From positions 1,891,908-1,955,907 of the forward strand of contig NZ_KN150747.1 of NCBI RefSeq assembly GCF_000754815.1: 64,000 bases of DNA, written 5' to 3'. The notes under the pieces were generated by a model. The model saw only the letters and a list, made by a program, of their open reading frames with translations. It was not told the origin of the DNA and made no database searches. Shown piece after piece: positions 40,427 to 51,288 of this stretch; the first letter of the stretch is position 1; the number at the start of each line of letters is the position of its first letter. Source of the stretch: Yersinia ruckeri ATCC 29473. Lineage in GTDB: Bacteria > Pseudomonadota > Gammaproteobacteria > Enterobacterales > Enterobacteriaceae. A program made the translations under genes and the position numbers.

Positions 40427-41428
40427 ATGAATCAAGTGGTTTACGTGGCAAGCCCAGACAGCCAACAGATCCACGTCTGGCAATTGGATAAGGTGGGGGG
40501 CTTAACGCTACTACAAATCGTTGCGGTGCCAGGGCAGGTTCAACCGATGATCATCAGCCCCGATCAGCGTCATTTGTACGTTGGGGTGCGTCCGGACTTT
40601 GGTATCGTCACTTATCGCATTGCCGCCGATGGACAGTTACAGCAAGTCAGCATGGCACCCTTGCCCGGTAGCCCGACACATATTTCTACCGATTTGCAAG
40701 GTCGGTTCCTGTTCTCCGCCTCTTATAGCTTTAACTGTGTCAGCGTTAGCCCCATCGATGAGCATGGCCATGTGCAGTCGCCTATTCAGCAAATTGATGG
40801 CCTGACGGCACCACACTCAGCCAATATTGACCCAACTAACCAGATTCTGCTGGTTCCTTGCCTGAAAGAAGACCGTATCCGTCTGTTTGATCTGAACCTC
40901 AATGGTTTATTAACGCCGCATGATCAAATAGGGGTTTCCACCGCAGCGGGTGCTGGGCCACGTCATATGGTTTTCCACCCAAATAATCAGGTGGCATATT
41001 GTGTCAATGAGCTGGACGGCACGGTTGACGTATTCCAAATTGAAGATCAGGGTCAGCAATACCGTTTGATCCAAACGCTAGATGCGATGCCCACCGATTT
41101 TACCGCGACGCGTTGGGCGGCGGATATTCATATCACTGCGGATGGCCGTCATCTGTATATCAGCGATCGCACCGCTAGCCTGCTGAGCATTTTCCGTGTT
41201 TCAGCTGATGGTCGGGTGATTGCTTTGGTTGGCCACCATCCAACAGAAGCACAGCCTCGCGGTTTTAATATTGATCACAGCGGCAATTTCCTGATTTCGT
41301 CAGGCCAAAAATCTGATCATATCGCGGTATATCGTATTGATGCGACTAACGGTAGCCTGACGACTTTGGCACGCTATCCGGTCGGTAAAGGCCCAATGTG
41401 GGTCAGTATTCTACCCGCCAAAGCCTGA
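40427..41428 (+). CDS. pgl: 6-phosphogluconolactonase
   Basis: Pgl hydrolyses 6-phosphogluconolactone in the oxidative pentose phosphate pathway. It is a seven-bladed beta-propeller of the YbhE type. Repeats such as [36 protein letters not shown] and [20 protein letters not shown] are visible. It has 333 residues (E. coli 331). AAGGAG lies before the ATG. It is transcribed away from ybhA. Confidence 0.96.
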   Translation: MNQVVYVASPDSQQIHVWQLDKVGGLTLLQIVAVPGQVQPMIISPDQRHLYVGVRPDFGIVTYRIAADGQLQQVSMAPLPGSPTHISTDLQGRFLFSASYSFNCVSVSPIDEHGHVQSPIQQIDGLTAPHSANIDPTNQILLVPCLKEDRIRLFDLNLNGLLTPHDQIGVSTAAGAGPRHMVFHPNNQVAYCVNELDGTVDVFQIEDQGQQYRLIQTLDAMPTDFTATRWAADIHITADGRHLYISDRTASLLSIFRVSADGRVIALVGHHPTEAQPRGFNIDHSGNFLISSGQKSDHIAVYRIDATNGSLTTLARYPVGKGPMWVSILPAKA

Positions 41429-41535
41429 ATGGCCGCCAGTGGACTAAGGTGATTACCGCTAGTCAGTGCCGTAGACGCGTAAAAAGTAGCCGCCACCGCC
41501 AGTCTATTCTGGTCGCGGCGGTATCAATGCTTTCT

Positions 41536-42807
41536 TTATCTGGCCACTGCGGCAGCAATGGCGTCGGTCAGACAAGTGAGTTGCTCAGGCTGAATAATGT
41601 AAGGCGGCATCAGGTAGATCAGCTTGCCGAAAGGCCGAATCCAGACCCCTCGTTCGACAAATCCACGCTGTAAAGATGCTACATTTACCGCCTCTTTCAT
41701 TTCTATCACCCCAATTGCACCCAAAACTCGCACATCGGCGACGCTCGGTGCCGTTGCCAATGGGGATAATTCTTGCCGAAGCTGGCTTTCAATTTGTTGA
41801 ACCTGCTGCTGCCAGCGGTTTTCGGCTAATAAACCGAGGCTGGCAGTGGCTACCGCGCAGGCTAATGGATTACCCATAAATGTTGGGCCGTGCATAAAGC
41901 AACCGGCATCACCATTACTGATGGTTTCGGCGACCAGACGGGTCGTCAGGGTGGCCGAAAGGGTCATATAGCCGCCAGTGAGCGCTTTTCCCAAACAAAG
42001 AATATCTGGCACGATATCCGCGTGTTCACAGGCAAATAATTTACCCGTACGGCCAAAGGCGGTAGCAATTTCGTCGGCAATCAGCAGAATCTGGTATTGG
42101 TCGCATAAGGCTCTGACTGCACGCAGATAGGCTGGATGGTAAATGCGCATTCCGCCTGCGCCCTGTACCACGGGTTCAAGAATAACAGCAGCGATCTCGT
42201 CATGATATCTGGCTATCTTGTCGGCAAAGTCCTGTATGTCGTCAGGATTCCACTCATCATCAAAACCACACTGCGGCGCAGTAGCAAACAGATGGTTTGC
42301 CAGATAACCATCGTACAGGCTATGCATGGAATTTTGCGGATCGCACACCGACATCGCGCCAAAAGTGTCGCCGTGATAACCGTGACGCAGGGTCAGAATA
42401 CGTTGGCGTTTTTCTCCTTTTGCCTGCCAGTATTGCAGTGCCATTTTCAAGGCAACTTCCACTGCCACTGAACCCGAATCAGCCAAAAAAACGCATTCCA
42501 GCGCTGACGGCGTCATGTCGACCAACTGTCGGCAAAGGGCGACGGCGGGTGGATGGGTTATGCCGCCAAACATCACGTGAGACATTTTCCCTAGCTGTTG
42601 CGTCAGCGCCTGATTGAGCACTGGATGATTGTAGCCATGTATTGCCGCCCACCAGGAAGACATGCCATCGATGAGTTGACGTCCATCGGCCAGTTGTAGT
42701 TTCACGCCGCTGGCGGAGGCTACAGGATAGCAGGGAAGTGGCTGGGTCATTGAGGTGTAGGGATGCCAGATATGGCGTTGATCAAAAGCAAGGTCGGATG
42801 GTGTCAT
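41536..42807 (-). CDS. bioA: Adenosylmethionine-8-amino-7-oxononanoate aminotransferase
   Basis: BioA converts KAPA to DAPA using S-adenosylmethionine as amino donor. It is a class III, PLP-dependent enzyme. The PLP-binding Lys lies in [17 protein letters not shown], and [11 protein letters not shown] and [14 protein letters not shown] are conserved. It has 423 residues. It is divergent from bioBFCD and shares the BirA operator region. Confidence 0.97.
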   Translation of the reverse strand: MTPSDLAFDQRHIWHPYTSMTQPLPCYPVASASGVKLQLADGRQLIDGMSSWWAAIHGYNHPVLNQALTQQLGKMSHVMFGGITHPPAVALCRQLVDMTPSALECVFLADSGSVAVEVALKMALQYWQAKGEKRQRILTLRHGYHGDTFGAMSVCDPQNSMHSLYDGYLANHLFATAPQCGFDDEWNPDDIQDFADKIARYHDEIAAVILEPVVQGAGGMRIYHPAYLRAVRALCDQYQILLIADEIATAFGRTGKLFACEHADIVPDILCLGKALTGGYMTLSATLTTRLVAETISNGDAGCFMHGPTFMGNPLACAVATASLGLLAENRWQQQVQQIESQLRQELSPLATAPSVADVRVLGAIGVIEMKEAVNVASLQRGFVERGVWIRPFGKLIYLMPPYIIQPEQLTCLTDAIAAAVAR

Positions 42808-42816
42808 AAAGATCGG

Positions 42817-42849
42817 TTGTAAACTAAATTATAATATGGTGGTTGACAG
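42817..42849. promoter_or_regulatory. BirA operator and divergent bio promoters
   Basis: TTGTAAACT (42817-42825) - 15 bases - GGTTGACAG (42841-42849) resembles the biotin operator TTGTAAACC-N15/16-GGTTTACAA. The right half also contains TTGACA (42843-42848), a candidate -35 for bioB. On the minus strand, TATAAT within the spacer is a candidate bioA -10. Biotinyl-AMP-BirA would repress both directions. Confidence 0.75.
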
Positions 42850-42902
42850 TATATCGGGTTTACTTAAACTGACGAGACTTTTTCTACGTTGGAGATGCCA
42901 AT

Positions 42903-43940
42903 ATGGCAGATCGTATTCACTGGACAGTAGGGCAAGCCCAAGCCCTGTTTGACAAACCCTTATTAGAATTAGTGTTTGAAGCACAACAAATTCATCGTCA
43001 GCATTTTGACCCACGTCAGGTTCAGGTCAGTACTTTACTGTCGATAAAAACGGGTGCCTGTCCGGAAGACTGTAAGTATTGTCCGCAAAGTTCCCGTTAT
43101 AAAACCGGTTTGGAAAGTGAGCGACTGATGCAGGTGGAACAGGTGCTGGAATCGGCTAAAAAAGCCAAGGCAGCAGGCTCTACCCGTTTTTGCATGGGCG
43201 CGGCGTGGAAGAATCCCCATGAGAGGGATATGCCGTATCTGGCGCAAATGGTGCAAGGCGTTAAGGCCATGGGTATGGAAACCTGCATGACGCTGGGTTC
43301 TCTGGATAAAAGCCAGGCACATCGTTTGGCAGCGGCTGGTTTAGATTATTACAACCACAATCTGGATACTTCGCCGGAATTTTACGGCAGCATCATCACC
43401 ACTCGCAGTTATCAGGAACGTTTGGATACCTTGGGTGAAGTTCGTGATGCTGGCATTAAAGTTTGCTCTGGCGGCATTGTCGGCCTAGGTGAAAGCATTC
43501 AAGATCGTGCGGGATTATTGGTGCAATTGGCTAATTTGCCCAAGCCACCGGAAAGTGTGCCGATCAACATGTTGGTCAAAGTGAAAGGCACGCCGATGGA
43601 AAATAACGAAGATGTCGATGCTTTTGATTTTATTCGTACTATCGCGGTAGCTCGCATCATGATGCCGACCTCTTATGTGCGTCTGTCTGCAGGGCGCGAA
43701 CAAATGAATGAACAAACTCAGGCCATGTGCTTTATGGCGGGAGCCAACTCCATTTTCTACGGTTGTAAATTGCTGACTACGGCTAATCCTGAGGAAGATA
43801 AAGATCGACAGTTATTCCGCAAACTGGGGCTTAACCCGCAGCAAACAGCCACTGAACATGGCGATCGTCAACAGCAACAAGCGCTGACGGATCAGATTAA
43901 ATATAGCGATACCCCACAGTTTTATAACGCGGCGGTCTAA
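42903..43940 (+). CDS. bioB: Biotin synthase
   Basis: BioB is a radical-SAM enzyme that inserts sulfur into dethiobiotin. The radical-SAM cluster motif [16 protein letters not shown] has CxxxCxxC. The second [2Fe-2S] cluster residues fall in [16 protein letters not shown] and SAGREQM. It has 345 residues. Its stop overlaps the bioF start by one base. Confidence 0.98.
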   Translation: MADRIHWTVGQAQALFDKPLLELVFEAQQIHRQHFDPRQVQVSTLLSIKTGACPEDCKYCPQSSRYKTGLESERLMQVEQVLESAKKAKAAGSTRFCMGAAWKNPHERDMPYLAQMVQGVKAMGMETCMTLGSLDKSQAHRLAAAGLDYYNHNLDTSPEFYGSIITTRSYQERLDTLGEVRDAGIKVCSGGIVGLGESIQDRAGLLVQLANLPKPPESVPINMLVKVKGTPMENNEDVDAFDFIRTIAVARIMMPTSYVRLSAGREQMNEQTQAMCFMAGANSIFYGCKLLTTANPEEDKDRQLFRKLGLNPQQTATEHGDRQQQQALTDQIKYSDTPQFYNAAV

Positions 43941-45094
43941 TGAGCTGGCAGCATAAAATCGAACAAGGATTACAACAGCGCCATGAGCAGTCGACTTACC
44001 GGCGACGTCAGATCCATCAGGGTTCGACGGGGCGTTTTCTCCAAGTGAATAACCGCCAATATCTGAATTTTTCTGGTAACGATTATTTGGGCTTGAGTCA
44101 GGATGCTGCGGTAATTGCCGCCTGGCAGCAGGGGGCTACGCGCTACGGTGTCGGCAGTGGCGGCTCTGGGCACGTGACCGGATACACGCAGGCGCACGGC
44201 GATTTGGAACAACAATTGGCCGATTGGCTGGGTTATCCTCGCGCCTTATTGTTCATTTCCGGCTATGCCGCCAATCAGGCGTTGCTGGCGGCGCTGACCG
44301 TAGCGGAAGATCGTGTGTTAGCTGATCGTCTCAGCCATGCTTCGTTACTGGAGGCGGCCGCACATTCACCAGCACAATTACGTAGATTTCAGCATAACCA
44401 GCCAGAATCTTTGCAGACACTGCTGGATAAACCTTGTTCCGGGCAAACGCTGGTCGTGACCGAGGGCGTATTCAGTATGGACGGTGATAGCGCACCATTG
44501 GCCGCAATACATCAACGTACTGCCGCCAGCGGCGGTTGGCTGTTGGTGGATGATGCCCACGGCATTGGCGTGCGGGGCGAAGGTGGTCGTGGTAGCTGTT
44601 GGCAGCAGGGAGTGCAGCCTGAACTGTTGGTTGTGACTTTTGGCAAAGCTTTCGGGCTGAGCGGTGCCGCGGTACTCTGTCAGGAACCGGTGGCGGAGTA
44701 TTTACTGCAATTTGCCCGCCATTTGATTTACAGCACATCGATGCCGCCAGCGCAGGCGTGTGCACTTCAGGCTGCGCTGTTACGTATTCAGCAAGGTGAG
44801 GAACTGCGCCAGCGATTACAGCAAAATTTGGCACAGTTCCGCCAGGGGGCAGCTGAATTACCTTGGCAACTGACGGCGTCGGATACGGCAATACAACCGC
44901 TGATTGTCGGTGATAACCAGCAAACGCTGGCGTTGGCACAGCGCTTGCGCGAACAAGGGCTCTGGATCACCGCCATACGCCCGCCAACGGTACCTCCGGG
45001 CGGCGCACGTTTACGCATTACCCTGACCGCAGCACATCAGCCTGAAGATATTGACAGATTAGTTGAGGTGCTCAATGTCGCTAGCCAGCAATGA
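43940..45094 (+). CDS. bioF: 8-amino-7-oxononanoate synthase
   Basis: BioF joins pimeloyl-ACP and alanine to form KAPA. It is a PLP alpha-oxoamine synthase. The PLP Lys lies in [15 protein letters not shown], and [17 protein letters not shown] is conserved. It has 384 residues. The start overlaps bioB (TAATG), and bioC starts inside its 3' end. Confidence 0.97.
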   Translation: MSWQHKIEQGLQQRHEQSTYRRRQIHQGSTGRFLQVNNRQYLNFSGNDYLGLSQDAAVIAAWQQGATRYGVGSGGSGHVTGYTQAHGDLEQQLADWLGYPRALLFISGYAANQALLAALTVAEDRVLADRLSHASLLEAAAHSPAQLRRFQHNQPESLQTLLDKPCSGQTLVVTEGVFSMDGDSAPLAAIHQRTAASGGWLLVDDAHGIGVRGEGGRGSCWQQGVQPELLVVTFGKAFGLSGAAVLCQEPVAEYLLQFARHLIYSTSMPPAQACALQAALLRIQQGEELRQRLQQNLAQFRQGAAELPWQLTASDTAIQPLIVGDNQQTLALAQRLREQGLWITAIRPPTVPPGGARLRITLTAAHQPEDIDRLVEVLNVASQQ

Positions 45095-45845
45095 AGCTGT
45101 GAATAAACAGGCTATCGCCAGCGCGTTTAGCCGCGCGGCCAGCAGTTATGATACTGCGGCTACCTTGCAGCGGGAAACCGGCGAGATATTAATGGCTCTC
45201 GCGGGACAACATCACGGCACCCAAGTATTGGATGCGGGCTGTGGAACCGGTTATTTCAGCCGTCGCTGGCGCGAATCCGGTAAAACGGTGGCGGCGTTGG
45301 ATTTGGCGGAGGGAATGTTGCAATTCGCCCGCCAACAGCAAGCGGCTGATACTTACTTGCTGGGCGATATCGAGCATATTCCTTTGGCAGACAACGAGAT
45401 AGATATCTGTTTCAGTAATCTTGCCGTGCAATGGTGTGGCGATCTACGCGCTGCACTCACCGAGCTTTACCGCGTCACCCGTTCCGGAGGCATCATTTTG
45501 TTTTCCACCTTGTCAGCCGGTTCTCTTGATGAGCTGAGCCGAGCTTGGCAACAGGTTGATGGACAACGTCATGTGAATGAGTTTTTGCCGCTGGAGGAAA
45601 TTACCGCCGCTTGTGCGGGGATGCGTTATCAATTAACGCCAAGAATTCATCGACAGTCTTTTCATGACCTGATCGGATTAATGCGTTCCTTACAGGGAAT
45701 TGGTGCGACTCACCTACACCAAGGGCGAGAGATTGGCCTGACCGGGCGGCGGCGGTTAGCTGCATTGCAGGCGGCCTATGCACAACAAGAGGGATTTTAT
45801 CCGTTGAGTTATCAATTGGTTTATGGAGTTATTTATCGTGATTAA
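45075..45845 (+). CDS. bioC: Malonyl-ACP O-methyltransferase
   Basis: BioC methylates malonyl-ACP to begin pimeloyl synthesis for biotin. The SAM-binding motif is [15 protein letters not shown], and [14 protein letters not shown] is typical. The ATG at 45075 gives 256 residues starting [19 protein letters not shown] at 45099, just past the bioF stop and giving MNKQAIA, is also possible. The ATG at 45063 is less likely. It overlaps bioF by 20 bases and bioD by 8. Confidence 0.93.
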   Translation: MSLASNEAVNKQAIASAFSRAASSYDTAATLQRETGEILMALAGQHHGTQVLDAGCGTGYFSRRWRESGKTVAALDLAEGMLQFARQQQAADTYLLGDIEHIPLADNEIDICFSNLAVQWCGDLRAALTELYRVTRSGGIILFSTLSAGSLDELSRAWQQVDGQRHVNEFLPLEEITAACAGMRYQLTPRIHRQSFHDLIGLMRSLQGIGATHLHQGREIGLTGRRRLAALQAAYAQQEGFYPLSYQLVYGVIYRD

Positions 45846-46515
45846 ACGCTGGTTCGTTACTGGTACCGATACCGATGTGGGAAAAACTGTAGCCAGTTGC
45901 GCGCTGCTACAAGCGGCCAATTTGCAAGGCTATCATACTGCTGGCTATAAGCCGGTGGCTTCGGGTAGCCAGCTCACCGATCAGGGGCTACGTAATAGCG
46001 ATGCTCTGGCGTTACAGGCTCACAGTCATCTACCGTTAAGCTATCAGCAGGTTAATCCATTGACCTTTATGGAACCGACATCGCCCCATATTGTGAGTGC
46101 GGAAGAGGGGCGTCCGATTGAGTTCTCGGTCATGTCCCAGGGGTTGCGTGAATTGGAACGGCAGGCAGATTGGCTACTGGTAGAAGGTGCTGGCGGCTGG
46201 TTTACACCGCTGTCTTCGCAGTTGACCTTCGCTGACTGGGTGGTGGTTGAGCAACTCCCGGTTATTTTGGTGGTGGGCATTAAACTGGGCTGCATTAATC
46301 ATGCTTTACTGACGGTTTTAGCCATTCAACAGGCTGGGCTACATTTGGCTGGCTGGATCGCCAATGAGGTTGAACCGGCCGGTAAACGACAAAAAGAATA
46401 TATCGCAACCTTGACCGAAAAACTTCCCACGCCCTTGCTGGGTGTGATTCCTCACTTGCCAGAGGTAGAAGGGCATCCATTAGGGGCTTATCTGGATATC
46501 AGCCTACTGACATAG
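45838..46515 (+). CDS. bioD: Dethiobiotin synthetase
   Basis: BioD forms the ureido ring of dethiobiotin from DAPA, CO2 and ATP. The P-loop is GTDTDVGKTVASCA, and VEGAGGWFTPLS and GIKLGCINH are conserved. The GTG at 45838 gives [11 protein letters not shown], colinear with E. coli, at 225 residues; the ATG at 45823 would add five residues. GGAG lies nine bases before the GTG. The start overlaps the bioC stop by eight bases. It is the last biotin gene. Confidence 0.95.
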   Translation: MIKRWFVTGTDTDVGKTVASCALLQAANLQGYHTAGYKPVASGSQLTDQGLRNSDALALQAHSHLPLSYQQVNPLTFMEPTSPHIVSAEEGRPIEFSVMSQGLRELERQADWLLVEGAGGWFTPLSSQLTFADWVVVEQLPVILVVGIKLGCINHALLTVLAIQQAGLHLAGWIANEVEPAGKRQKEYIATLTEKLPTPLLGVIPHLPEVEGHPLGAYLDISLLT

Positions 46516-46566
46516 CCAGAAAGTAAAAACTTGCGGGTGGAGAGTCATCTGCCTGCAGGTATAGAT

Positions 46567-47277
46567 TTATCCCGTTAAATGCTCATTAATCAGATTATTA
46601 TCTAATTGATCCCATGCTCCTTCTGCCACATTTCTCCCGTCTGACATCAAATAAAAACGATCAGCGACTGGCTGAATGTTCGCCAACCGATGTTCCACCC
46701 ATAATACTGTCAGGCCGAATCCTTGACTGAACTGCTGGATAATCTGTCCTATCTCGACATTCAGTGTCGGCTGATTACCGCTACCCGGTTCATCCAGAAT
46801 CAACAGTTCCGGTTCGGGAACCAATGCGCGAGCCAGCGCCAACTGTTGTTGTTGATTTCGGGACAAATCGCCGCTACGCAGGTGACGTTTATCGTGTAAC
46901 TGCGGGAAAAAGTCATATAACCATGTGGGAATAACCTGATGTTTATTGCGGCCTGCCAGCAAGGCGATCAGAAGATTTTCTTCCACGCTGAGTTGCGAGA
47001 AAATTTGTTGCCCTTGAGGCACATAACTGATGCCCAGCGCAGTTCTTCGCTCAACTGGCTGTTGCAGCAGATTTTCCTCGGGCTTATCGGCGGGTTGCCA
47101 GGTCATGGTGCCACTCTTCACCGGCAGATGGCCCATAATGCAATTAATCAAGGTGGTTTTCCCCACTCCATTGCGGCCGATCAGGCAAGTACATTGGCCG
47201 CGAGGGAGCACCAGATTGATATCCCATAAAATATGGGTTTGACCATAAAATTGATTGACTGATTGTAGACGCAACAT
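46567..47277 (-). CDS. UrtE-like branched-chain/urea ABC transporter ATPase, orphan and degenerate
   Basis: This 236-residue ABC ATPase resembles UrtE, the second ATPase of urea importers (LivF family). It has MLRLQSVNQFYGQTHILWDI, Walker A IGRNGVGKTTLIN (34-42), YVPQGQQIFSQLSVEENLL, and Walker B LLILDEP. The signature reads LSRNQQQQLALARAL (138-142) rather than LSGGQ, and the D-loop region reads GSGNQP rather than TEGIQP. No permease, binding protein or second ATPase is nearby. The ATG at 47277 has AAGGAGA upstream; the longer frame is unlikely. It may be a relic of a lost urt operon or may work with a remote one. Confidence 0.8.
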   Translation of the reverse strand: MLRLQSVNQFYGQTHILWDINLVLPRGQCTCLIGRNGVGKTTLINCIMGHLPVKSGTMTWQPADKPEENLLQQPVERRTALGISYVPQGQQIFSQLSVEENLLIALLAGRNKHQVIPTWLYDFFPQLHDKRHLRSGDLSRNQQQQLALARALVPEPELLILDEPGSGNQPTLNVEIGQIIQQFSQGFGLTVLWVEHRLANIQPVADRFYLMSDGRNVAEGAWDQLDNNLINEHLTG

Positions 47278-47930
47278 CAGAGAATCTCCTTGGTTAGTGG
47301 TACTGAATACTGTAAACCCAGTCAAATTCCGGCTCATTAACCTCCGTTTAATCGCTAATAATTAGCATAAAAAACTTTCGACTCAACGCACTGCATTGGA
47401 ACAAAAAATGTAGGAATAAGGCAGTTGCGCGATGAAATAGCAGCCAAAGGCTATTTTCCACCCTGACTTTCCGATTTTGACCCTAAACCCAGGCCATTGA
47501 GTATTTGACCGCCTTTACTGCATCCTACTTTTTATGTGCTTAATCACAGTGAAACAAGCAACTGTTAGGCCAGGTTGAAAAATCAGCAACAATAATCCGA
47601 ACGTTAATAATATGTAATGAAAATTAATGGGCAAAAAAAGCAGAGAGAGGCGAAATAGTGTAGAGCAGGCCGCAGTAAGGCTAAAGGGTTGCACCTGAGT
47701 GGTGCCGCTCTGTTATGGCATGGTGCAAAAAAGCAACAGTCTGGATAAAACGGAGGTTGCTCTACTCTGCTAGGCGTTGAATAGCAAATTATCAAGGGGG
47801 CTATTTAGTACTAATTGAAATAAATAGAGAGATAAAAATGTAAAAAAATAACTAAAAAAGCCGGTTTACCCCCATTTTTACCTTAACGACTGATTTTCGC
47901 CAACTCCCAGCACATACGGGTTTGAATGAG

Positions 47931-47953
47931 TTATCCACCATTCCTGTGGATAA
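47931..47953. promoter_or_regulatory. Inverted pair of DnaA boxes
   Basis: TTATCCACC (47931-47939) and TGTGGATAA (47945-47953) face each other across five bases. The second is a perfect DnaA box in reverse (TTATCCACA), and the first has one change. DnaA boxes are known upstream of uvrB in E. coli, so a role in uvrB control is plausible. Confidence 0.65.
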
Positions 47954-48255
47954 CCTTGTGCATTAGCCATAGAAAACTCATGGGAGACGAGAGCTGACGC
48001 GGCTTATGCTCCCGTTGTCCGGATTCTCTTCTTTTTGTTAAAATTGTTTATTTACAATAAGTTAATTAAAATCAAGACCCGGCAATTTAATGATCTTGGT
48101 TATGTATGATATTTAATCAATTTGTTTGGTGATGGTTAACAACAACGAACTTCTGGGGATAAACGGCATCTTGTCGTGTTCTTGCCCCGTTTGAAACCAC
48201 GAAAAAAGGTATTTCATATTGTGATGTTACCCAGTTTCTCTCTATTCACACTTGA

Positions 48256-48275
48256 TGCTGGTTTTATATCCAGTA
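48256..48275. promoter_or_regulatory. LexA (SOS) box before uvrB
   Basis: TGCTGGTTTTATATCCAGTA has the CTG-N10-CAG core of enterobacterial LexA sites with an AT-rich centre. It lies about 80 bases upstream of uvrB, an SOS gene in E. coli. Confidence 0.82.
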
Positions 48276-48355
48276 TCATAAAGGTGGAAAAAATCTGGGA
48301 GGCTCGCATAATTAGCTTCCTAACCGCGAGTGTCTCTCCATCGGGTAGCTAATTC

Positions 48356-50374
48356 ATGAGTAAATTATTCAAACTGCATTCTGAGTTTAAGCCTGCTGGC
48401 GATCAACCGGAGGCGATTCGCCAACTGGAAGAAGGGCTGGAAAACGGCTTGGCGCACCAGACTTTACTGGGCGTGACGGGGTCGGGGAAAACGTTTACCG
48501 TGGCCAACGTTATTGCCGATCTTAATCGTCCCACCATGATTTTGGCGCCCAATAAAACTTTGGCAGCGCAACTTTATGGCGAAATGAAAGAATTTTTTCC
48601 CGATAATGCGGTGGAATATTTTGTTTCCTACTACGATTACTACCAGCCTGAAGCCTATGTGCCCAGTTCAGATACGTTTATCGAAAAAGATGCCTCGGTA
48701 AACGAACACATCGAACAAATGCGCCTTTCGGCGACCAAAGCCTTGCTGGAGCGGCGTGATGTGGTGGTGGTGGCTTCGGTTTCTGCCATTTACGGTTTGG
48801 GCGATCCGGATCTTTATCTGAAAATGATGCTGCATCTCACCAAAGGGATGATTATCGACCAGCGGGCAATTTTGCGCCGCTTGGCTGAGTTGCAGTATGC
48901 CCGTAACGATCAGGCATTCCAGCGTGGGACTTTCCGAGTTCGTGGTGAAGTGATCGATATCTTCCCGGCGGAATCCGACGAACTGGCACTACGCGTCGAG
49001 CTATTTGATGAGGAAGTTGAGCGACTCTCTCTGTTTGATCCTTTGACGGGGCAATTACAGCAAGAGATAGCGCGTTTTACGGTATATCCGAAGACGCATT
49101 ACGTCACACCGCGCGAGCGAATTCTGCAAGCGATGGAAGATATCAAAGTCGAATTGGCGCAGCGGCGTAAGGTTCTGTTGGAGAATAATAAATTAATCGA
49201 AGAACAGCGCATTGCGCAACGTACGCAGTTTGATTTGGAAATGATGAATGAACTGGGCTATTGCTCAGGCATTGAAAACTACTCGCGCTATCTTTCCGGG
49301 CGTGGTGAAGGTGAGGCACCACCGACACTGTTTGACTATTTGCCGCCTGATGGTCTGCTGATCGTGGATGAGTCCCACGTGACTATCCCGCAGATTGGCG
49401 GGATGTACAAAGGAGACCGTTCCCGCAAAGAAACGCTGGTGGAATACGGTTTCCGTCTGCCGTCAGCGCTGGATAATCGCCCGATGCGCTTTGAAGAGTT
49501 TGAGGCTTTAGCACCGCAAACCATCTATGTTTCGGCAACGCCAGGGAAATACGAGCTGGAGAAATCTGCTGATGAAGTGGTTGAGCAGGTTGTGCGACCG
49601 ACGGGGTTACTGGATCCGATCATTGAAGTGCGTCCTGTCGCTACGCAGATTGATGATTTGCTGTCTGAGATTCGCCAACGGGCAGCGATTAATGAGCGAG
49701 TATTGGTGACCACGCTGACCAAGCGTATGGCCGAGGATTTAACTGATTATCTGGTTGAGCACGGTGAGCGGGTGCGTTATCTCCACTCTGATATTGATAC
49801 TGTTGAACGGGTTGAGATCATTCGCGATTTACGTCTTGGTGAGTTTGATGTACTCGTGGGGATAAACCTGTTGCGTGAAGGTTTGGATATGCCGGAAGTG
49901 TCATTGGTCGCTATTTTGGATGCGGATAAAGAAGGCTTCTTGCGTTCAGAACGCTCGCTGATTCAAACCATTGGTCGGGCAGCCCGTAACCTGAATGGTA
50001 AAGCAATTCTTTACGGCGACAGAATTACGGCTTCGATGGAAAAAGCTATCAGTGAAACCGAGCGTCGCCGAGAAAAACAGCAGGCGCATAACGAGGCTCT
50101 GGGCATTGTTCCACAAGGCCTGAATAAGAAAGTCGGTGATATACTACAACTGGGGCAGCCTTCTCTGCGTGGTAAAGCTCGAGGGAAACATGGCAAGGCA
50201 GCGGCAGAAAGCGCGGCGGCCTATGATGCGCTAACACCGAAAGCCTTGGATCGCAAAATCAGCGAACTGGAGGCACAGATGTATACTCACGCGCAGAACC
50301 TTGAGTTTGAGCAGGCCGCAGAACTGCGGGATCAGGTACATAAATTGCGGCAACAGTTTATTGCTATTTCCTGA
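48356..50374 (+). CDS. uvrB: UvrABC excinuclease subunit B
   Basis: UvrB verifies DNA damage in nucleotide excision repair after loading by UvrA. Walker A is [17 protein letters not shown]; the beta-hairpin region is [16 protein letters not shown]; helicase motifs include VDESHVT, VSATPG and [12 protein letters not shown]-terminal UVR domain (about 635-670) contacts UvrC. It has 672 residues. The LexA box upstream suggests SOS induction. Confidence 0.98.
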   Translation: MSKLFKLHSEFKPAGDQPEAIRQLEEGLENGLAHQTLLGVTGSGKTFTVANVIADLNRPTMILAPNKTLAAQLYGEMKEFFPDNAVEYFVSYYDYYQPEAYVPSSDTFIEKDASVNEHIEQMRLSATKALLERRDVVVVASVSAIYGLGDPDLYLKMMLHLTKGMIIDQRAILRRLAELQYARNDQAFQRGTFRVRGEVIDIFPAESDELALRVELFDEEVERLSLFDPLTGQLQQEIARFTVYPKTHYVTPRERILQAMEDIKVELAQRRKVLLENNKLIEEQRIAQRTQFDLEMMNELGYCSGIENYSRYLSGRGEGEAPPTLFDYLPPDGLLIVDESHVTIPQIGGMYKGDRSRKETLVEYGFRLPSALDNRPMRFEEFEALAPQTIYVSATPGKYELEKSADEVVEQVVRPTGLLDPIIEVRPVATQIDDLLSEIRQRAAINERVLVTTLTKRMAEDLTDYLVEHGERVRYLHSDIDTVERVEIIRDLRLGEFDVLVGINLLREGLDMPEVSLVAILDADKEGFLRSERSLIQTIGRAARNLNGKAILYGDRITASMEKAISETERRREKQQAHNEALGIVPQGLNKKVGDILQLGQPSLRGKARGKHGKAAAESAAAYDALTPKALDRKISELEAQMYTHAQNLEFEQAAELRDQVHKLRQQFIAIS

Positions 50375-50605
50375 TGACCTTGCATCTTACACATTGCGGT
50401 GGCGTGTTTTGTCTTTAGCTAACTGAGCACTGAGTCGTCAGATTCTTGGGGATTCGCTCAGTTGTCGCCTTACTGCAATGGGAAATCAATTGGGTATGGT
50501 TTAGATGGATGTGATAAATCAGGAATTTCTTCTTGTCGCATCCGTAAATCCTGATTAATGTGTGCGACTTATAAATTAGCCACCTAATAACGTATGAGAT
50601 AAATA
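50375..50605 (+). other. uvrB-VF530 gap
   Basis: No gene or clear terminator is seen in these 231 bases. The region should carry the promoter for the small downstream gene. Confidence 0.35.
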
Positions 50606-50851
50606 ATGAGCGACCACTTGTCTAAAGATCCACTCCACGGTATTACGCTGGAGCAGTTACTGACCAGGTTGGTGGAGCATTATGGTTGGGAAGAATTGGC
50701 GTACCGTATCCGCATCAACTGCTTTATGAGCGATCCTAGTATTAAATCCAGCCTGAAATTTTTACGTCGCACGCCTTGGGCACGGACGAAAGTCGAAGAG
50801 CTTTATATCCATATGACGCAAAAGCCAGACTGGATGAATGACGCCAATTGA
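50606..50851 (+). CDS. VF530-family (DUF2132) small protein
   Basis: This is an 81-residue basic protein of the VF530/DUF2132 family. The core [40 protein letters not shown] and [10 protein letters not shown] is typical. Members have a small helical fold, and a DNA-binding role has been proposed. There is no signal peptide. It stands alone after uvrB and is followed by a hairpin. Function here is unknown. Confidence 0.85.
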   Translation: MSDHLSKDPLHGITLEQLLTRLVEHYGWEELAYRIRINCFMSDPSIKSSLKFLRRTPWARTKVEELYIHMTQKPDWMNDAN

Positions 50852-50872
50852 TAGAGTGTTTATGCTACTCAT

Positions 50873-50902
50873 TCAGGCTCGCAATGCGGGCCTGATGTCT
50901 TT
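50873..50902 (+). terminator. Terminator after the VF530 gene
   Basis: TCAGGCTCGC (50873-50882) - AAT - GCGGGCCTGA (50886-50895) forms a 10-bp stem (one G-U pair) followed by TGTCTTTC, a T-rich tail. Confidence 0.65.
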
Positions 50903-51288
50903 CTGTCAATGTGATAATCAGTCCAATTACTTGCGGAATAAATAATATGAGTATCACAATAGTGAAGCAGATTAATATCCTCCATTTTATTATTGATAAT
51001 TTTTATTAATCATAAAGGGCACTCGTTTTATCTTTTTATGTTTAAATTATGTTAACTATTCATCTGGTGATGTGAATACGCTTCGATAATAAAAAAATAA
51101 AAATAACTTCTTGAGAATAAATGTAGATTCTTTTTTTAATTTATTTGTTCTTGACCGTAAATAACTTTGTCTATATCGTCCATGGAGACAATTGGCTTTA
51201 TTCCTTATATTAAATAATGATTTTAATTTTTTTTATTTCTGGCTTTGTGAGTGTAATTTAAATAGATTCCAGCTATGGATGGTTGAAA
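50903..51288 (+). promoter_or_regulatory. AT-rich leader of the TonB-receptor operon, with a weak Fur-like site
   Basis: This very AT-rich region has no gene. The stretch 51213-51231 (AATAATGATTTTAATTTTT) matches the 19-bp Fur consensus at 13 positions, mostly in the left half. Iron control of the downstream uptake genes would be expected if the substrate is ferric, but this site is weak. Confidence 0.3.

Larger units (their letters stand above)
47278..48355. other. Long intergenic region before uvrB
   Basis: About 1.08 kb with no credible gene; short frames show no family motifs. It holds an inverted pair of DnaA boxes, a LexA box, and an AT-rich promoter zone for uvrB. No trace of a second ABC ATPase or permease was recognised that would show decay of a urea transporter. 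Confidence 0.6.

Noticed and set aside
47604-47795. Short minus-strand frame in the uvrB upstream gap
   Set aside because: It is Cys/Pro/Phe-rich with no motif, and resembles noise in AT-rich DNA.
28951-51194. Shared 14-base string TCCATGGAGACAAT near psiF and before the TonB receptor
   Set aside because: The match is short, flanks differ, and no further copies were noticed; chance similarity is the simplest reading.
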